Shown here in pieces: positions 14,322 through 14,579 of a DNA stretch of 14,579 nucleotides. The stretch comes from an uncultured Pseudodesulfovibrio sp. (lineage in GTDB: Bacteria; Desulfobacterota; Desulfovibrionia; Desulfovibrionales; Desulfovibrionaceae): positions 1 to 14,579 of the forward strand of contig CAMYLL010000028.1 of NCBI GenBank assembly GCA_947259235.1, in the 5' to 3' direction. The translations under genes and the position numbers were made by a program. Positions within the stretch are counted from its first letter, which is position 1; each line of letters begins with the position of its first letter. Under the pieces are notes generated by a model. The model searched no databases. It saw only the letters and a list, made by a program, of their open reading frames with translations, and was not told where the DNA came from.

Positions 14322-14539
14322 ATGGACAAGTATCAGAAGCAGGCCTTGCAGGTCGCCAAGGAAGTGGTGATCAAGTTCATCGAGGTCGGGCGCATCTCGC
14401 CAGCAACTTCGGTCAGAACTTCGACGTGATCTACAAAGACGTCATGCGCACCATCACCGGCGTCACCGCGGGCGACGGCTCCCGCGAGGAAGAGCTGGCG
14501 GCCATAGAGGACGACGACGTCGTGGAGCAGGGCGAATAA
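14322..14539 (+). pseudogene. Small conserved-type protein gene interrupted by a one-base frameshift
   Basis: The gene has an excellent ribosome binding site (GGAGGA 14311-14316, 5-base spacer) and begins MDKYQKQALQVAKEVVIKFI in the frame of 14322. That frame stops early after about 35 residues. At 14400-14401 the sensible protein continues in the frame one base back as NFGQNFDVIYKDVMRTITG, with an acidic tail ending in DDDVVEQGE and TAA at 14537-14539. Adding one C to the CC at 14400-14401 restores a 72-residue protein reading RISPSNFGQNF across the joint. It may be a sequencing error in a C-run or a real broken gene. The product looks like a small helical cytoplasmic protein with an acidic C-terminus; function unknown. 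It lies directly after the terminator-like RNA element. Confidence 0.7.
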
Positions 14540-14543
14540 ATGG

Positions 14544-14560
14544 CCGGCAGCGAGTGCCGG
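14544..14560. other. Short hairpin after the last gene
   Basis: CCGGCA (14544-14549) and TGCCGG (14555-14560) form a 6-base stem with a 5-base loop just after the stop codon at 14537-14539. No T-run follows within the window, so it is not called a terminator. Confidence 0.35.
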
Positions 14561-14579
14561 TCCGCCACCGGAGCACAGA

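Overview
This is a GC-rich, densely coded bacterial chromosome segment. The gene content suggests a strictly anaerobic sulfate reducer of the Desulfovibrio/Pseudodesulfovibrio type (Desulfovibrionales). Pointers are the mannose-type PTS IID-HPr-EI run, a two-gene FAD plus Fe-S lactate/glycolate dehydrogenase next to secA, and a biotin synthase lacking two cysteines of the classical [2Fe-2S] site. The organism is inferred from gene content, not from a marker gene.

Layout. Positions 2-5305 (+) form one tightly spaced run: the tail of rsmI, bioB (sharing ATGA with rsmI), bioY, a PTS EIID membrane component, ptsH, ptsI and smpB. A gene with its own sigma70-like promoter follows, encoding a 260-residue lipoprotein of unknown function (5425-6207) whose base composition is visibly less GC-rich than its neighbours. 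Next is a glcD/glcF-like dehydrogenase pair (6497-9013), apparently read from a leaderless transcript. It ends in a hairpin that abuts the first of two candidate secA promoters. secA (9207-11753) ends in a clear intrinsic terminator, followed by an exported, probably outer-membrane, beta-barrel protein (11897-12817).

On the minus strand, 14034 down to 12827, lies a probable three-gene unit: a DUF486 membrane protein, then creA, then an 85-residue protein with a Nif11-like N-terminus. It converges on the barrel gene. The divergent region 14035-14321 holds a candidate minus-strand promoter, two strong hairpins in imperfect direct repeats, and a plus-strand terminator-like structure that ends only 22 bases before a small gene (14322-14539). 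That gene carries an apparent one-base deletion.

How the genes work together. BioB makes biotin from dethiobiotin, while BioY imports biotin, so both routes to the vitamin sit together. EI and HPr form the phosphate relay for a mannose-family PTS, but IIA, IIB and IIC are not in the window. SmpB serves ribosome rescue. The GlcD/GlcF pair feeds electrons from a 2-hydroxy acid into the respiratory chain. SecA drives export of proteins such as the lipoprotein, the barrel protein and CreA.

Most worth checking: the variant BioB cluster site, the structured RNA before the last gene, that gene's frameshift, and the leaderless glcD start.
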